A stretch of DNA of 64,000 bases from Pinus tabuliformis (GCA_031772625.1 CM062816.1:835224033-835288032); one strand, 5' to 3'. Shown: positions 1 through 11,760, numbered from the stretch's first letter. The notes: generated by a model from the sequence alone, not told the origin. Translations and numbers: made by a program.

Positions 1-869
1 CATTTTTTTTCAATTTTTTTAATATCTAAACCATCTACAACATAAAATAAATACATTGACACATAAATATGATAAAAGAACTAATATATAAGATGTTTAA
101 TATCATTTCTAGTGCTAAAATCACACATAACATTGAATCATGTCCTGAATAGTAAGTCCTGACTCCTGAGTCCCAACTCAGCCTCAAAATATCAACAAAA
201 AATATAATAATGTATCTCATCATGTCATAATGTCATATACAATAAAATGAAGAAAATAACTAAAGTCTAATCCTATTGATTTCCTCTGCCCCTCTTGCGA
301 GAAAATGCCACAGCTTTCCCTTTCCCTCTAGATGTAGATGCTGGTGGAGTTGGCAGTGGAATCTGCTATGCTCTAGAAGTTGAAGAACTAGAAGTAGGAG
401 CTATAGGAGGTAGACCATATCCTCTATTGGTGGCAGGGGTAGCCTTGGCAGGGGGTGTCCAATCTTGAAATCCTGAAAAACTGATAAGTCTGCTACATTT
501 TGAATGAAATCTAAAATTCTACTTTCTCCATATGAAATCCAACGAGGCCAGAACCACTCTCAAACATCCTGAGTCATTTCATGGTAATGTTAAAAATTTA
601 AGTAAAATGATGAAAATGAAGATCAAGGAGAATGTCACTTTTACTTTAAGAATTTAACATTACCATGAATAGCATATCAATACTAAGGCCTAGACTTGAT
701 CATTAAGCTGCCCCACTCAAAACTTATTTGTTGTTAAAAAAAAAAATTGCATTTCGAACATTTAGCATCCCTTATAAAACCTCGCTGCCCCGACTGTCCA
801 AATGATTTCATTAAAAAACCAAAAAAAACATTATAAAACCTCGCCACCAGAGACCCCCACGATAATTTC
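1..869. other. AT-rich region without a recognised gene
   Basis: No supportable gene. About 280-480 on the minus strand reads as a low-complexity Pro/Ser/Thr segment followed by a basic Arg/Lys/Gly-rich tail, interrupted by a stop, which resembles the tail of a decayed transposon protein but cannot be assigned. Around 773-858 a short phrase containing ataaaacctcgc occurs twice. Confidence 0.4.
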
Positions 870-1045
870 GATTGTTATCGCGATAAATTTGAATTTATCG
901 CGATAATTTCAAATTGTCGCGATAATTTCAGAAAAATCGTGCAAAAAAAATTACCCGCGATAAATTCGTATAAAAATTGCGATAAAATCGTTTTATCGAA
1001 AAAATAGCGATAAAATGATAAATTCGCGATTTTATCGCGATTTTC
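870..1045. repeat. Array of TATCGCGATA-type palindromes
   Basis: At least eight close variants of ttatcgcgataa occur in about 175 bp, on both strands because the core TATCGCGATA is its own reverse complement. CpG is very dense here while the surroundings are CpG-poor. Clustered short palindromes of this type are known as subterminal transposase-binding repeats in some DNA transposons (hAT and CACTA families), but no TIR or target duplication was resolved. Function is unknown. Confidence 0.6.
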
Positions 1046-1055
1046 ACAACATTGA

Positions 1056-2193
1056 TCTAGTGTTTGTAACAAAAACCCAAGCAAGAAGTTGAAGTATAAA
1101 AGTATGTCTCTTGCTGATTATGAACTTAAGTTTAGGTATTTGATGTCTAAAGTCTAATGCTTCCATTATTCTAAGATTTTGATATGGTTAACTTCATGCT
1201 TCTATATATGTATTTGGTTGTATTTGCTGTCTAAGGTGTGAAGGTACATAATCTTCAAGATGTTGAAGATATTTGTAAGAAAAGTTGACTTGATTGGCAA
1301 GCATGATGAAGGAAGTTATATGAATGATGATGATCAAGATGACTCTGATAAGAAGGATGGAAGCCATAAAAGATTCTCCAATGTCATAGAAAGTAGTTGA
1401 TCTCCCTAAGTTAAGAGGGAGCATGGATAAAAGAAAGGGTATATCTCCCAAGTTGAGAGGGAGGACATATTATAGTCATGATGGATACCTTGAAGAAGAA
1501 ATTGGAGAATGCATATTGAGGTGTTGTTGAAAGAAGGAAAGCAGGATCCGGTTGTAGAATATGTTGCTGCATGTGAAGTAGGAAAGGAAGCTGTATGATT
1601 GAGGAAACTTCTATCAAGATTTGTTTGGGAAGCCTCTAAGTCCTACTGTGATAAATTGTGAAGCAGCATCAAAATGTTTGAAGACCTCGAAGGTTTGTGT
1701 TTACTTATGTATTTGAAAGGTTTTTACTGATTGGGGTTGTGGTTGTACAGGTAAATCTCTTGGAGTTTTGGAAGCATGTTTTACATGCTTGATGTTACCG
1801 ATTTGTTTGATTGGAAGAGATTTGTTACTGATTTGAATAATCAAGAGTGTTGAGGCTTTGTGTGTAATACACATTGCCTGGGAGGACATCTGGCTGGCCT
1901 ATGTGTTGATGTCTAGTTCCCGAAGTAGGGAGGGTGGCGTTGGTCATAGAGCTCCGACCTTGCATTACGCACCTAGTTCCCTTGGTTGATTGCTAGCAAG
2001 TAAGGCTGATGGTATCTAGAGAGGTTGAAAGCTTGAGTCCATCGTAGTCCCACCCAGATAGATTGCCCTGGTCAGGAATCTAGTCTATGGCACCGTATTT
2101 GCCTAAACTCTTCATAGTTCTTGTGTTTTGAGATCTTCCTTGTACTTGTATATACATGTGTAAATTATGAATACCTCCCTAGTTAAGAGGGAG
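1056..2193 (+). mobile_element. Copia-like element, 3' internal region (copy A, 5'-truncated)
   Basis: Closely parallels 14115-15255, for example the phrase gcaagaagttgaagtataaa in both, so the two are copies of one repeat family. There is no long reading frame. Three near-palindromic blocks of the form tccctaagttaagaggga occur near 1401, 1446 and 2176, and the last forms a polypurine tract directly before the LTR at 2194. Homology to copy B begins about 1056, so the element is cut there. The Copia label rests on the LTR/PPT style and the nearby gag at 11798, not on pol. Confidence 0.6.
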
Positions 2194-3218
2194 TGTTGAA
2201 GAATGTAACTAGGTTTGATCTTCATATTTGTATTTGAGTCATTATGAAATGTGTTTATCAAAGAATGAAAAAGAAAATTTTATTTCTATTACAATGACTT
2301 ATTAAAGCATGGGTTTCATGCTTGGGTCATCATTTTAGAGGTCAAAGTCCCCATTGAGGGCTTCTAGGTTTTATATTGAGTCATTAGAGTCATTGTCCAT
2401 TTAATGAGACCCTTCTTGGGCTTTTGAATCATGTAAAAGTAATTATTATTGAGTCTAATATGTAATTTGTCACCTCCACACCAAGTCGGCCCTTGCCTGA
2501 TGAAGTCGGCCTACGTGAGGACAATTCAACCCACAGAAGAGTCTATATATACAAGTGCAGTTCGATCCATTTGCTCATCAAATCAATAAGTTCGATACGC
2601 AAGAAGGAAGTGCAGAAAAGTGCGAAGTTCAAAGAAAGGTAGGAGAATTGCATAAGAAGAACAAGTCAAAGTTGTGGGCTATCTCTCTCTCTTTCTCATG
2701 CAAAGTTACTGGGCTGTTGCTAGGGTCGAAGATCTGCTGCTGGGTAGGTCGAAGTTTTGGAGTTGCTGGGGTCGATGTTTTGTTGCTGCATAGGTCGAAG
2801 TTTTGTCGCTGGATAGGTCGAAGTTCTACTGCTGCATAGGTCGAAGTTTTGTTGCTGGATAGGTCGAAGTTCTACTACTGCAGGGTTGAATATCTAGATC
2901 GAAGTTGTTGGAAAGAAGGGCTGACTTGGTGATTGGAGGAAGTATGTGTCTAGGTCAAAGAGTCTTGGATTATCTTGCCTTGTCTTGAGAAAACTACTAA
3001 AGGAAGAAGTTTGACTGGGTTTTCCTCTAGATAAGGGTTTGCCCTGGCTGAGTGCCTACATCTTGTGTCTCTTGCTCTTGTGATCTTCATACACACATAA
3101 TTTGGTAATTGCTTGATGAAAGGTAATATAATAAATTAAAAGACGCCAACATAATTCACAAGTAATTATCAAGAAAGAGAAATCAAACCCTAATACTACT
3201 AGCACTGATTTCTCAACA
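2194..3218 (+). mobile_element. LTR of the Copia-like family (copy A, 3' LTR)
   Basis: Starts TGTTGA after a purine tract and ends TCAACA, giving perfect 6-bp terminal inverted repeats over 1025 bp. A TATA-like tctatatatac lies near 2541-2551. The middle (about 2720-2890) is a run of short degenerate units containing ggtcgaagtt and gttgctg. The end is homologous to LTR B (15256-16160) and, in reverse orientation, to 10963-11760. No 5' partner LTR was found in the window. Confidence 0.7.
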
Positions 3219-3278
3219 AGAGCAATGCTAATGTTGTTGAATTTGATGATGATGACATATAGGAGGACTAATAATAGT

Positions 3279-4410
3279 TGTTAGTTTTTGATGATTGGGT
3301 AGCATCGAACATGTGTTCTAGTCTAGACTTTGGTTAGAGAGGTTCAGAAACACAAAAACTCCAGAACCTAGAAAAATTTTCAGGAGAAAACACCTAGAGA
3401 TGGCTCAATTAAGTTAATTATTCAGTAAATAATTTTTTTTTTAACTGAGGAAAAATGATTAATTAATAGGAATTAATTGAGAAAGGTGATATTTCTTTAG
3501 AAACTCACATGGATCAACTCAGAAATGATCTTAGCCGTTGATGAGGATTTAATCATGGTCGTTGGTTCACCAACGAGAGATTATAAGAGGAGGTCAATGG
3601 GGTTGGAGCTAAATACACCAAAGGTCGAATTCCTTGGTAGAAATCGAGCTTCCCAGTTGCAGTGATTCAATAGAGAAGAATTCGAGCTAGAGAGGGGATA
3701 CAAAGACAATGAGGGGTAGAGATAGTAAGTTCGAAGGGATATTCCCAGTTCTGGAGAGGCAAAAACAAGTGATAGAAGTATTCCACAGTGAAGCTGCGCA
3801 GGGACCGTGCAATAGCTTCAATGGAGTAGTTCGATTTAGCTGAGAGGGAGGTTGATTCAGCTGCCAGAGGCCAGGAAAGTCTTTCAGAGGTTCAGAGAGT
3901 CACTTCAAACAACAGAGACATGCAGGACAACTTGCTCTGTGGCTGATATGAGCCACACGTGTGAGGGTCTGTGCAGAGGCAGCGCAGAAGGGCTTATGCA
4001 AGGGTTGGACGACCAATTTTGAGAGGGAGCCAGAGGCCGGGATTTCCTGTGGAGTGAGAGGATTTTTCTCTTTAATTATTTTTGTTAGATACTCGCTGAT
4101 TGGATATCCAACTGGGCATCCATAGATTGTACTCAGATTTTCACTGCTGCATAATAATAAAACTCTCATCTGCTGCTTTGGTTTTGTCACATTGGGTTTT
4201 TCCGGGGACATTTGTCCAAAAATCATCGTGTCAAATTTTTGTGTGCGTTTTGTTATTCTCAGTTTCCAACATTTTATTTTCCGCAACATTTTTATTGTGA
4301 AGAAATTGCAGTGTGATTAATTCATTATTTTGCCATAACAAAATAAACTGCATAATTTATTCAATTAGAAGAAATAATTCCAGTTGCTGCATTTCAAAGA
4401 AAATTTCACA
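3279..4410. mobile_element. Solo LTR (family C, copy 1)
   Basis: 1132-bp repeat running from TGTTAG to TTCACA and flanked by a perfect 5-bp direct repeat ATAGT (3274-3278 and 4411-4415). Along most of its length it is homologous to the reverse complement of 16980-18092. TG...CA ends plus a target duplication and no internal region define a solo LTR left by LTR-LTR recombination. The superfamily cannot be told without an internal region, and absolute orientation is unknown. Confidence 0.75.
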
Positions 4411-4415
4411 ATAGT

Positions 4416-4927
4416 CACGACTCATGTAGTAATGAACTATGAGATTCTTCCATCTACATTTTATTATCCACCCTATTTTGTATTTGTCACTAGCAATCAC
4501 ACCTATAGTAGTAGTGATTTAGTATCTATGTAACACATTTTGATTTTCATGACTTGATGAGAAAACTACAGTTTATGGTTCTAATTTCTTTTGTGTTTGT
4601 CATTTTATCATCATTGATGTAGTACTAGCTGTATGATTGAATTTGTATTATCATGATGTAACTATTTTAGTTTCTAAATTCTTAAAAAAATTGAATCTTT
4701 ATGTCCATATTCAATATTTCATTTTTGTATGTGTAATTCACCAATTTGTTATATATATATATATGCCCTCCGTGTCCTATTTTTAAGGTCGTTATGTCTC
4801 ATGTTGCACATTCATATGTTTGTGTCTTATTTTTGAGGTCATTGTGTCGTGTTGCAGTCATATTTCCATGTCCTGTGTCCTATTTTTGTGTGTTCTCCAT
4901 GTACCGTGTACTTGTATCAGGTGACTT
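4416..4927. other. Non-coding stretch
   Basis: AT-rich. It holds a (TA)n run at about 4750-4763 and a few degenerate copies of a phrase around cctatttttgaggtc near 4780-4900. Nothing else was recognised. Confidence 0.4.
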
Positions 4928-5340
4928 AGAAGGTAATGCACCAAGACCTTCACAAATTTGAACTTTTTAAAACCCTTGAAAGGCATAGGGTTGTTCAGGA
5001 AATGCAATTATTTTAACACTCCAGAAAGGCATTGAGGTTGTTAAACTCTTTACTGATTTTAATAAACTTCAAAGGAAACGGGGCCTTCGGAAAATTTGAT
5101 CTCTTTAAGATGCATGAAAGGCATCGGGGCCTTCTCAAAATTCAATCTTTTAAACAGGTTTTAAATAAATTGGGCTTCACAAAATTCAGTCATTTTAACA
5201 TGCACCAAAAGCATCAGGGCCATCACAAGTTAGATATTTTTACATGTTCCAAAGGCATTGGGGCCTTCTCAATTTTTGTTCTTTTTAACCTGTCCACCAA
5301 GATCGAAGATTTCATAAAACTTTAATCTTTTTAAAAGGCT
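4928..5340 (+). repeat. 45-bp degenerate minisatellite, about nine units
   Basis: Units begin near 4930, 4979, 5024, 5070, 5116, 5161, 5206, 5250 and 5297, with a consensus of aaaggcatcggggccttc followed by an A/T-rich half ending ttttaa. The 44-46-bp period is close to 15 codons, so one frame stays open across 5032-5325 and reads as 15-residue repeats rich in Lys, Phe, His and Gly. There is no start context or homology to support a protein, so it is recorded as a repeat. Confidence 0.6.
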
Positions 5341-6040
5341 ATGTGCTAAGCAACCATTTTCACAGAGAGCAGTCCTCGAAAGGTGTTTCTTGGATCTTGA
5401 AGATAACACCTAGAAGCCAGTTGTCAACAACCAAGATAGGTTGCTCTTCAAGAAAAGGGATCACAGAGTTGAAATTTATTGGGATTTCACGCATTAATGC
5501 AATTGAGAAGTTTCACCTTTTTGACTAGAAATTTGCTGGATAGTAACCCTGTGAAGTTAAGCCTTAGGGCTGTTATGAAATAAGGTATAAAACAGCAGTG
5601 GAAAGATAAGATTATTTCACTTCTTAACAGTCTAATCTTCTAGAAATCTAAGCAGAAAAGATGTGAAACTGTCTAGATAAGTTTCAGCCCTCAAGGGCAA
5701 CTTACCAAGCATAAACTGGATTTGAAAATTCTCTTTTACAACAGATATAACTGCAGGATAACAGCACATTAACAACTCTTAAATTCTTCAATGTTGATGT
5801 AAAATAATTCAACAAAATTGCCCTTTTACTTGTGTCAAATTAGCAATATTAGTGTGGGTTATTGTTGGGTGTTGAAACAAAGAGCATAGGAATCATAGCC
5901 TACATTAGAGTAGCAAATGAAGACGAAAAAATACACAAGGAAGAGTTGGAAGCATGAATAAGTAGAAAAGCCAAGGTTCAATCTGACGCCCCATGTAGAA
6001 TGTTTGACCAATCTTAATCCCCCATGCTTGTGGATCCACA
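5341..6040. other. Unassigned sequence upstream of hAT relic
   Basis: No gene recognised. If the hAT element once had an N-terminal BED zinc finger it should have been near 5850-6040. A decayed segment there is plausible but no Cys/His pattern could be made out. Confidence 0.3.
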
Positions 6041-6043
6041 CCC

Positions 6044-7600
6044 ATGCATATGTTGTGTAGAACAATAGCATATTTACTTGACCGAAATAGTAGGGATGAT
6101 GTGGATACAAAACTGTGTAGGTTTTTCTATGCATGTGGCATACCATTCAGTCTTCCTCACTCGCCTTATTGGCATGATATGATTACTGCTATAGACAATG
6201 CCACTAAGGGATATAGGAATCCTGAGTATTACAAAACCAAAGCCTAGTCTTTGGACAAGGAAAAAACCAATTGCATAATATTTTGGGACAATTTACAAAT
6301 GATTCGACCATATATGGGGTATCCATTATATCTAATGGCTGGACAAATATTAAAGGGAGGTCATTAATAAGTGTTCTTGGTATGTGGACTAGTGGTGTAG
6401 CCTTACTTCCAGTGTATGACTACTCAAAGAATTACAATGTTGGTGCTAATAATGCAAATCCCTTATTGGAAAACATTCAAGAAATTGGGTTGTACAATGT
6501 CATTCAAGTCATTATTGATATTGCACTATTCTTAGGTAACAAGGGCCATTATTGAGGATTTATATTGAACATATTTTATTTGGTTGTTTGGTGCACACAA
6601 TGAAGTTCTTGATGTGTGATGTTATTAAGTTGAAGGATCCTGGTTATAAATGAATTAGTACCCTATACAAGAAAGGGAAGACGATGGTAAAATTGATTAA
6701 CAATCATAGTGTCACCTATTTCATTTTTCGTAATCACTCCAAGTTGGAGCTACTTGTGAAAATCATATTCACTGGCAATTACTTCACCTTGAAGCACCTT
6801 TTGAAGGTAAGAGAGGCCTTGGATATTATGGTAGTGAGTGATTCAGGGTAGGGTTTGACTTTGGGGTATGCAATTGCATCTTATATAGAGGATTTTTAGG
6901 TGGTGAAGGAAACCTTTCTTGATGGCTCGATTTGGGAATAGGTTAGCTGTGTTCTAAGGCCATCTATAATATGATGTGGTTTGTAGATTAATATGAGTGA
7001 ATCATGGGGGAGGTGTATGAGCAAATGGACAATATGCTAAACAGATCAAGGATATTGTTGAATCAAAAGGTGAGATTGTGCGTAATCATATTTGTAATGA
7101 GGTGGTCAAATTATAAGATAACCTAAATGTCCCATTCCGTGCCACAACATATGTCCTTTTACCAAAATATTATTTTGCATCGTAGTTGGCCCAACCAACA
7201 CCCAAGTTTGGGGTTAAGAGAAGACCATGTAGGGTTTCAAAGGTTTATCAGAGATATATGGATACAATAGACAAAGTAGCCTGTGATGAGGTTGAGTCAT
7301 GAAGTATAAAGCGAATTGAGGTTGTACACTACTGGCCAACGAGTCTTGGTTCTCTTCACGCGATGAAAGATCAAGATAGGATGAATCCTATATACAGGTG
7401 GAACATGTATGGAGGTTCTACAACACATTTGCATAAATTAGTGGTAAGGGCAATTTCATAGGTTGTGAACACTTCTTCTATAGAGAGGTGTTGAAGTGTT
7501 TACAACATCATCCATAGTGTGAGTAGAAATAGTTTGAATGTAGATTGGGTAGGAAGGTTGGCTTATGTGCACTACAACTTGACGTTGTTTCTGTTTATTG
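6044..7600 (+). pseudogene. hAT-family transposase relic (DUF659-type)
   Basis: Three decayed blocks match the layout of plant hAT transposases. At 6107-6246 a segment contains CRFFYACGIPF and SPYWHDMITAI, typical of the N-terminal catalytic region. After a frameshift, 6271-6555 contains SIISNGWTNIKGRSLISVLG, where the usual SDGW Asp is Asn. Near 7380-7590 the conserved C-terminal dimerisation segment appears (NMYGGSTTHLHKLV, then NTSSIER and LNVDWVGRLAYVHYNL). Several stops and frameshifts separate the blocks, so it is dead. The family is well supported; termini were not identified. Confidence 0.75.
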
Positions 7601-7608
7601 CAAGGTGA

Positions 7609-8200
7609 CATGGGTGGGACTATTGCAAATCGATTCCAAACACCAAAACTCCAGAGGTCGAGTTGGTGATGGGACTTGCTTTCATATTGCTTGTATCCTC
7701 CTACACTACGGGTGTATGGGTGACGCCTCCAGAGATTTGAACATGGGTGGGACTACTGCAAATCGATTCCAAATACCAAAACTCCAAAGGCCGAAGTTGG
7801 TGATGGGACTTGCTTTCATATTGCTTGTATCCTCCTACACTACGGGCGTATGGGTGACGCCTCCAGAGATTTGAACACGGGTGGGACTACTGCAAATCGA
7901 TTCCAAACACCAAAACTCCAGAGGTCGGAGTTGGTGATGGGACTTGCTTTCATATTGCTTGTATCCTCCTACACTATGGGCGTATGGGTGACGCCTCCAG
8001 AGATTTGAACATGGGTGGGACTACTGCAAATCGATTCCAAACACCAAAACTCTAGAGGCCAGAGTTGGTGATGGGACTTGCTTTCATATTGCTTGTATCC
8101 TCCTACACTACGAGCGTATGGGTGACGCCTCTAGAGATTTGAACACGGGTGGGACTATTGCAAATCGATTCCAAACACCAAAACTCTAGAGGCCAGAGTT
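7609..8200 (+). repeat. 133-bp tandem repeat, about 4.4 copies
   Basis: Units start at 7609, 7741, 7875, 8009 and 8143 (periods 132, 134, 134, 134), each opening acatgggtgggactactgc or a close variant. Copies differ at only a few positions, so the array is young compared with the hAT relic it directly follows. It seems to have grown at or inside the hAT C-terminal coding region. On the reverse strand each unit carries gttcaaatc, resembling a tRNA T-arm/B-box, but no full tRNA fold was found. Confidence 0.85.
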
Positions 8201-8675
8201 GAAGATGTAAGGGTTGGGACAACAAACAAAAGGAGGAGGATAGGATGGAGCTACAAGAGTGTTTGGAGGATGAAATTTTGGTTGATGGGACTTGTGACAT
8301 TGATCATGCAATAGTGATTCTACTCTCATCCATTGCTAACTCTAGAAGGATTTTGGATTTTGTAGTTTTAGCTTCACAACCTCAACCATTGTGTGGGTGT
8401 CATGTAGCTGATGGTGTTGTTCATCCTAGTTTTCCATGACCACTTCCCAATACTCCCATTGTTAGATCATGGGAAAAGAAATTAGAAGTTGCTAATGGAA
8501 ATATGAAGTATAATTAGATGGAAAAACCATTTAACTTTTGTAGTTTAGATTGTGAAAGCTAGAATTATTTGTCTTTATGATGGCCTATTTTGTAAACATT
8601 AACATGTCAATTGATTGTAGATTGGAACTCTTTGTTCATGATGCCCTGTTTCATGTCATGGTTGATGTTATATGT
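8201..8675. other. Possible end of hAT relic, otherwise unassigned
   Basis: Follows the tandem array. A frame at 8245-8439 is open but not recognised; it could be the remainder of the hAT C-terminus. No TIR was found. Confidence 0.3.
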
Positions 8676-9856
8676 TGTAACGTTCCTAACCCTCCTGTTG
8701 GGTGACACCACTCACACATATACTAGCATGACTGAACAATTGCATAATTTAAGCCATAACATTTTACCATGCACACAGTAAACACCATAATAACCAAAAC
8801 CAAACAAAAAACATGGTGAAATACATGCTAAAAATTCATGAAATAGACACATGGAATGTTTTTTCCACTTGTCTGATAAATTTTCTAGCTCGCTGCGAAC
8901 CTTAAACATTCCTCCCATCCGTAGACCGTGTTGCTCCAATTCTCTTAGCAACCAGTCACCCTCAAGCTGGGGCCATAAGTCCACTTGTCATCGACTTTTG
9001 AGTTAGTATGTGCCTCATACCAAACATAATAGGGCCAAGGTACCAAACCCGTCAACCTCCAACCAACAGGCTCACATCCCCCATCAACCCTTATCTCGAC
9101 TATCTAGGGATGTTTCAGAGTCCTGCGGCTCCAGGAAGTTCACTTCCCTCATGGGTTTTCCAGGTACCCTTCTAGGCCCTTACACAGCCAAGGTACCAAA
9201 CCCGATAGCCTCCAACCAACAATCTCACATCCCCCATCAACCCCTATCTCGATCGGCCAAGGATGTACCAGAGTCCTGCGACTCTAGGAATTCTGTTGCC
9301 CTTATGGGTCTTCCAAGACCCTTCCAGGGTCTCATTTAGGGACTCCTATCCCTCTATTTCTACTGTCTAACTAAATAAGGGAAACACCTTTTTATAGACT
9401 TGGTGTCCCCTTTACTCTGTATTATAATATTATAATATACTTTCATATCGTGATGCCTTTTGTTGTGGAGTCTAGGCCCCCTAGACTCTTTTGTTCCTCG
9501 GTCTGCAACATAATGACAAATTAGCTAAATTGCCATGTCAGCCAGGCTCACTGGCCCAATTTTACTTGGACGCTTTGGCCTCAAATTCATAAGTATGCTG
9601 GCCCGTCGACCTAATACATCATACAAATCTATGCACACAAGCCTTAATAGAATTCTGCCCTCCAGCCTAAAAACACGGGTTCTCTAACCCAATTACACAA
9701 CCACACCGACCTTAAAACATACAGTTCCTTGGCCCACTAACCTAACATTTCTATACATATAGAGGCATGTAAGCCTCAACACAATTTTGTCTCACCAACC
9801 TAACCGTTACATGTACATGTACATTACAAATCAGGGTCCAGATTAGGGGTTTTACA
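8676..9856 (-). mobile_element. Probable solo LTR, Ty3/gypsy-like
   Basis: Bounded by TGTAACG and TTTTACA (5-bp inverted ends TGTAA/TTACA) with near-matching 5-bp flanks TATGT (8671-8675) and TATCT (9857-9861, one mismatch). Read on the minus strand it opens tgtaaaacccctaatctgg and ends ggttaggaacgttaca, a style common in plant gypsy LTRs. It contains a two-copy 153-bp tandem duplication. No coding region is associated. Confidence 0.55.
9034..9335 (+). repeat. 153-bp tandem duplication inside the probable solo LTR
   Basis: Two adjacent units start at 9034 and 9187 with gccaaggtaccaaacccg, and both contain catcccccatcaacccctatctcg-like and agagtcctgcg phrases. The copies have clearly diverged, so the duplication is old. 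Confidence 0.75.
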
Positions 9857-9861
9857 TATCT

Positions 9862-10962
9862 TATAGTTGGTTCATGATGTACATAAGCTTTTGAAACTTG
9901 GAACTTGAAGGTTGATGTTATGGTTTGATCATAATGGTGCATTATTGTTTTGGCAAATATTTTTCTACGGGCCCTAAATAAAACCTATTGGCAAAATTGG
10001 GGAAAATATTAGGAAACTTGAAAAAATACAAAAAATTCATTCTTGTTTTTTTTCTAAACATCGAAAGCAACAGTAACATGAAAGAACCACTTAGGCATGT
10101 AAACATGAAATTGAAATTGGTATATAAGATGTATATGATTTCATATTTTCAAGTGATACATCATACATCCATACTCATTCTTGATAGTTGTCTTGAGCTC
10201 TAACATGTTGATACAAAATCACATCAAAAGAATAATAAATATATTTGATGATTCATCATTGCAATTCATCTAGATTCTACAATGATAAATATATAGAATC
10301 AGTGATTCCCTTTACCACTTTTATGGGCAAAGGTAAACACTCTTCCTCTAGTAGTAGCAGGTGGGGCTTGTTGCCTCCTAAATCCACACTTGGGATATTG
10401 TGGAGAAAATATTTAACTCTAGTTGGTGTGCCCTTGGGGGCAAATTTCGAGTTGAGCAACTGTCACTCAAATCTCAACTCCTCTGTCTAGGCTAACTCCT
10501 ACCAAATCCAAGGGGGGTCGACCCTATTAAAATAAACTAAGGCTTGCTTAATCTAAATTAAGCAAATTCTAGGAGTTAATTACAAGAGATGACCACCATC
10601 AACAAAGATAAGTCACAACATATACTTCAAGGCATGTAAGTTATAACCATAAGCATCACATCCATTCATAAGCCATAGATATCATGATGTTAAGCAAAAT
10701 CTTGGCAAGTAAAGATATGAAATAAAAGACCGGTGCCAATAATGTGCCCAATAGATGCTCAATTGAAGTACTTGAAGTTGTAAACACTGAAAGTAAAAGT
10801 ACTTGAAATAAAAGTGCCTTGAAATGTACTTGAACTTAAAATGTAAATGCCCAAATAATCAATTGACTTGAAAGTGAAATGGCAATAAAAATATGATCAA
10901 ACACAAAAGATACTGTAAGAAATAAAGTGATGGAGTGTGTCTGGGTTTGTTTTAATTATAAA
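9862..10962. other. Non-coding stretch
   Basis: AT-rich with no recognised gene or repeat. Near 10770-10860 there is a loose reiteration of phrases such as aagtacttgaa and aaagtgcc. Confidence 0.35.
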
Positions 10963-11121
10963 TGTTAGAAAATCAGAAAGGCAGAAATATTCTCTTATGT
11001 TGATAATTACTTGTGATATTCTTGTAGTCTTATTAAAACTTTCTTCATGTTCTTGTTTTATCTTCTTTTCATCAAGCAATCATCAAATGAAAACATGAAG
11101 ATCAAGGACACCAGATATAGG
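10963..11121 (-). mobile_element. Inverted fragment of Copia-like LTR end
   Basis: Reverse complement of the last 150-160 bp of LTR B: here tgttagaaaatcagaaaggc, while LTR B ends gcctttctgattttctaaca. It is cut at the phrase ccagatatagg and immediately followed by a second inverted LTR end at 11122. Two LTR ends in tandem, both opposite to LTRs A and B, indicate rearrangement or a separate insertion. Confidence 0.65.
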
Positions 11122-11760
11122 TGTTGAGAAATCTAGAGGCAACTAGATTAGGTGATTTCTCGTTCTTGATAACTGCTTGTGATATATTTCTACTTAACTT
11201 GATTAACTTCTTCTTTTACTTGATTATATTTAGTGTTCTTTCCATCAAACAACTACCAAACCATAAACAACAGTGGAACGAGAGGACACAAGATATAGGC
11301 GATCGATCAGGGCCAAAACCTCTCCAACTGAGAGCAAAACCCACAAGAATTCTTCTCTTCTTATAGACCTTCAATTGATGAATTCCAAGACCTATGACCC
11401 TTGACTAAGACCCTCCAAGACCAAGTCAAATCTATCTTGCTTTCTAGCAACTTCTACAATTTCGATCCCAACAAATTCTTCTGCAACTTCGACGTACCCA
11501 ACAAATCCTTCTGCAACTTCGATCCTCCCAGCAAATCCTTCTGCAACTTCGACTTGCCTAGCAATTTTCCAACACTTAGACTTGCCCAACAACTTTCTAC
11601 CACTTCGACTTGCCCAACAACTTTCCAGCACTTTGATTTTCCCAACAACTTTTCAACACTTCGACTTGCCCAACAACCTTCTAGTACTTCGACTTGACCA
11701 ACAACTTTCCAACACTTCGACTTGCCTACAAAAGGACTGAGCAAGGGATCATATAAGGAG
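11122..11760 (-). mobile_element. Inverted Copia-like LTR fragment with minisatellite
   Basis: Starts tgttgagaaatc and matches the reverse complement of LTR A's 3' half (tgatttctc, cttgataactgcttgtgat, cacaagatatagg). It covers roughly the terminal 550-640 bp of the LTR and stops just before the gag frame at 11798. If this were a 5' LTR in plus orientation, LTRs A and B would be minus-oriented. The purine tract before A and B argues against that, but orientation is not settled. Confidence 0.6.
11455..11735 (+). repeat. 30-36-bp minisatellite within LTR fragment
   Basis: About nine imperfect units carrying caacttcgacttgcccaac or variants such as cacttcgacttgcccaacaa. It is the same motif family as the ggtcgaagtt units in LTRs A and B, but with a different unit length and copy number. 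Confidence 0.7.

Noticed and set aside
2555-2839. A 94-codon open frame
   Set aside because: Produced by the ggtcgaagtt minisatellite inside LTR A.
3900-4289. A 129-codon minus-strand frame
   Set aside because: Lies within solo LTR C1 and is not open in the homologous copy at 16980-18092.
7609-8200. tRNA or SINE reading of the 133-bp unit
   Set aside because: Only a T-arm/B-box-like phrase is present; no acceptor or anticodon arm could be folded.
8673-9510. Alternative solo LTR limits TGTTG...CAACA
   Set aside because: No matching flanks, whereas 8676-9856 has inverted ends and near-matching 5-bp flanks.
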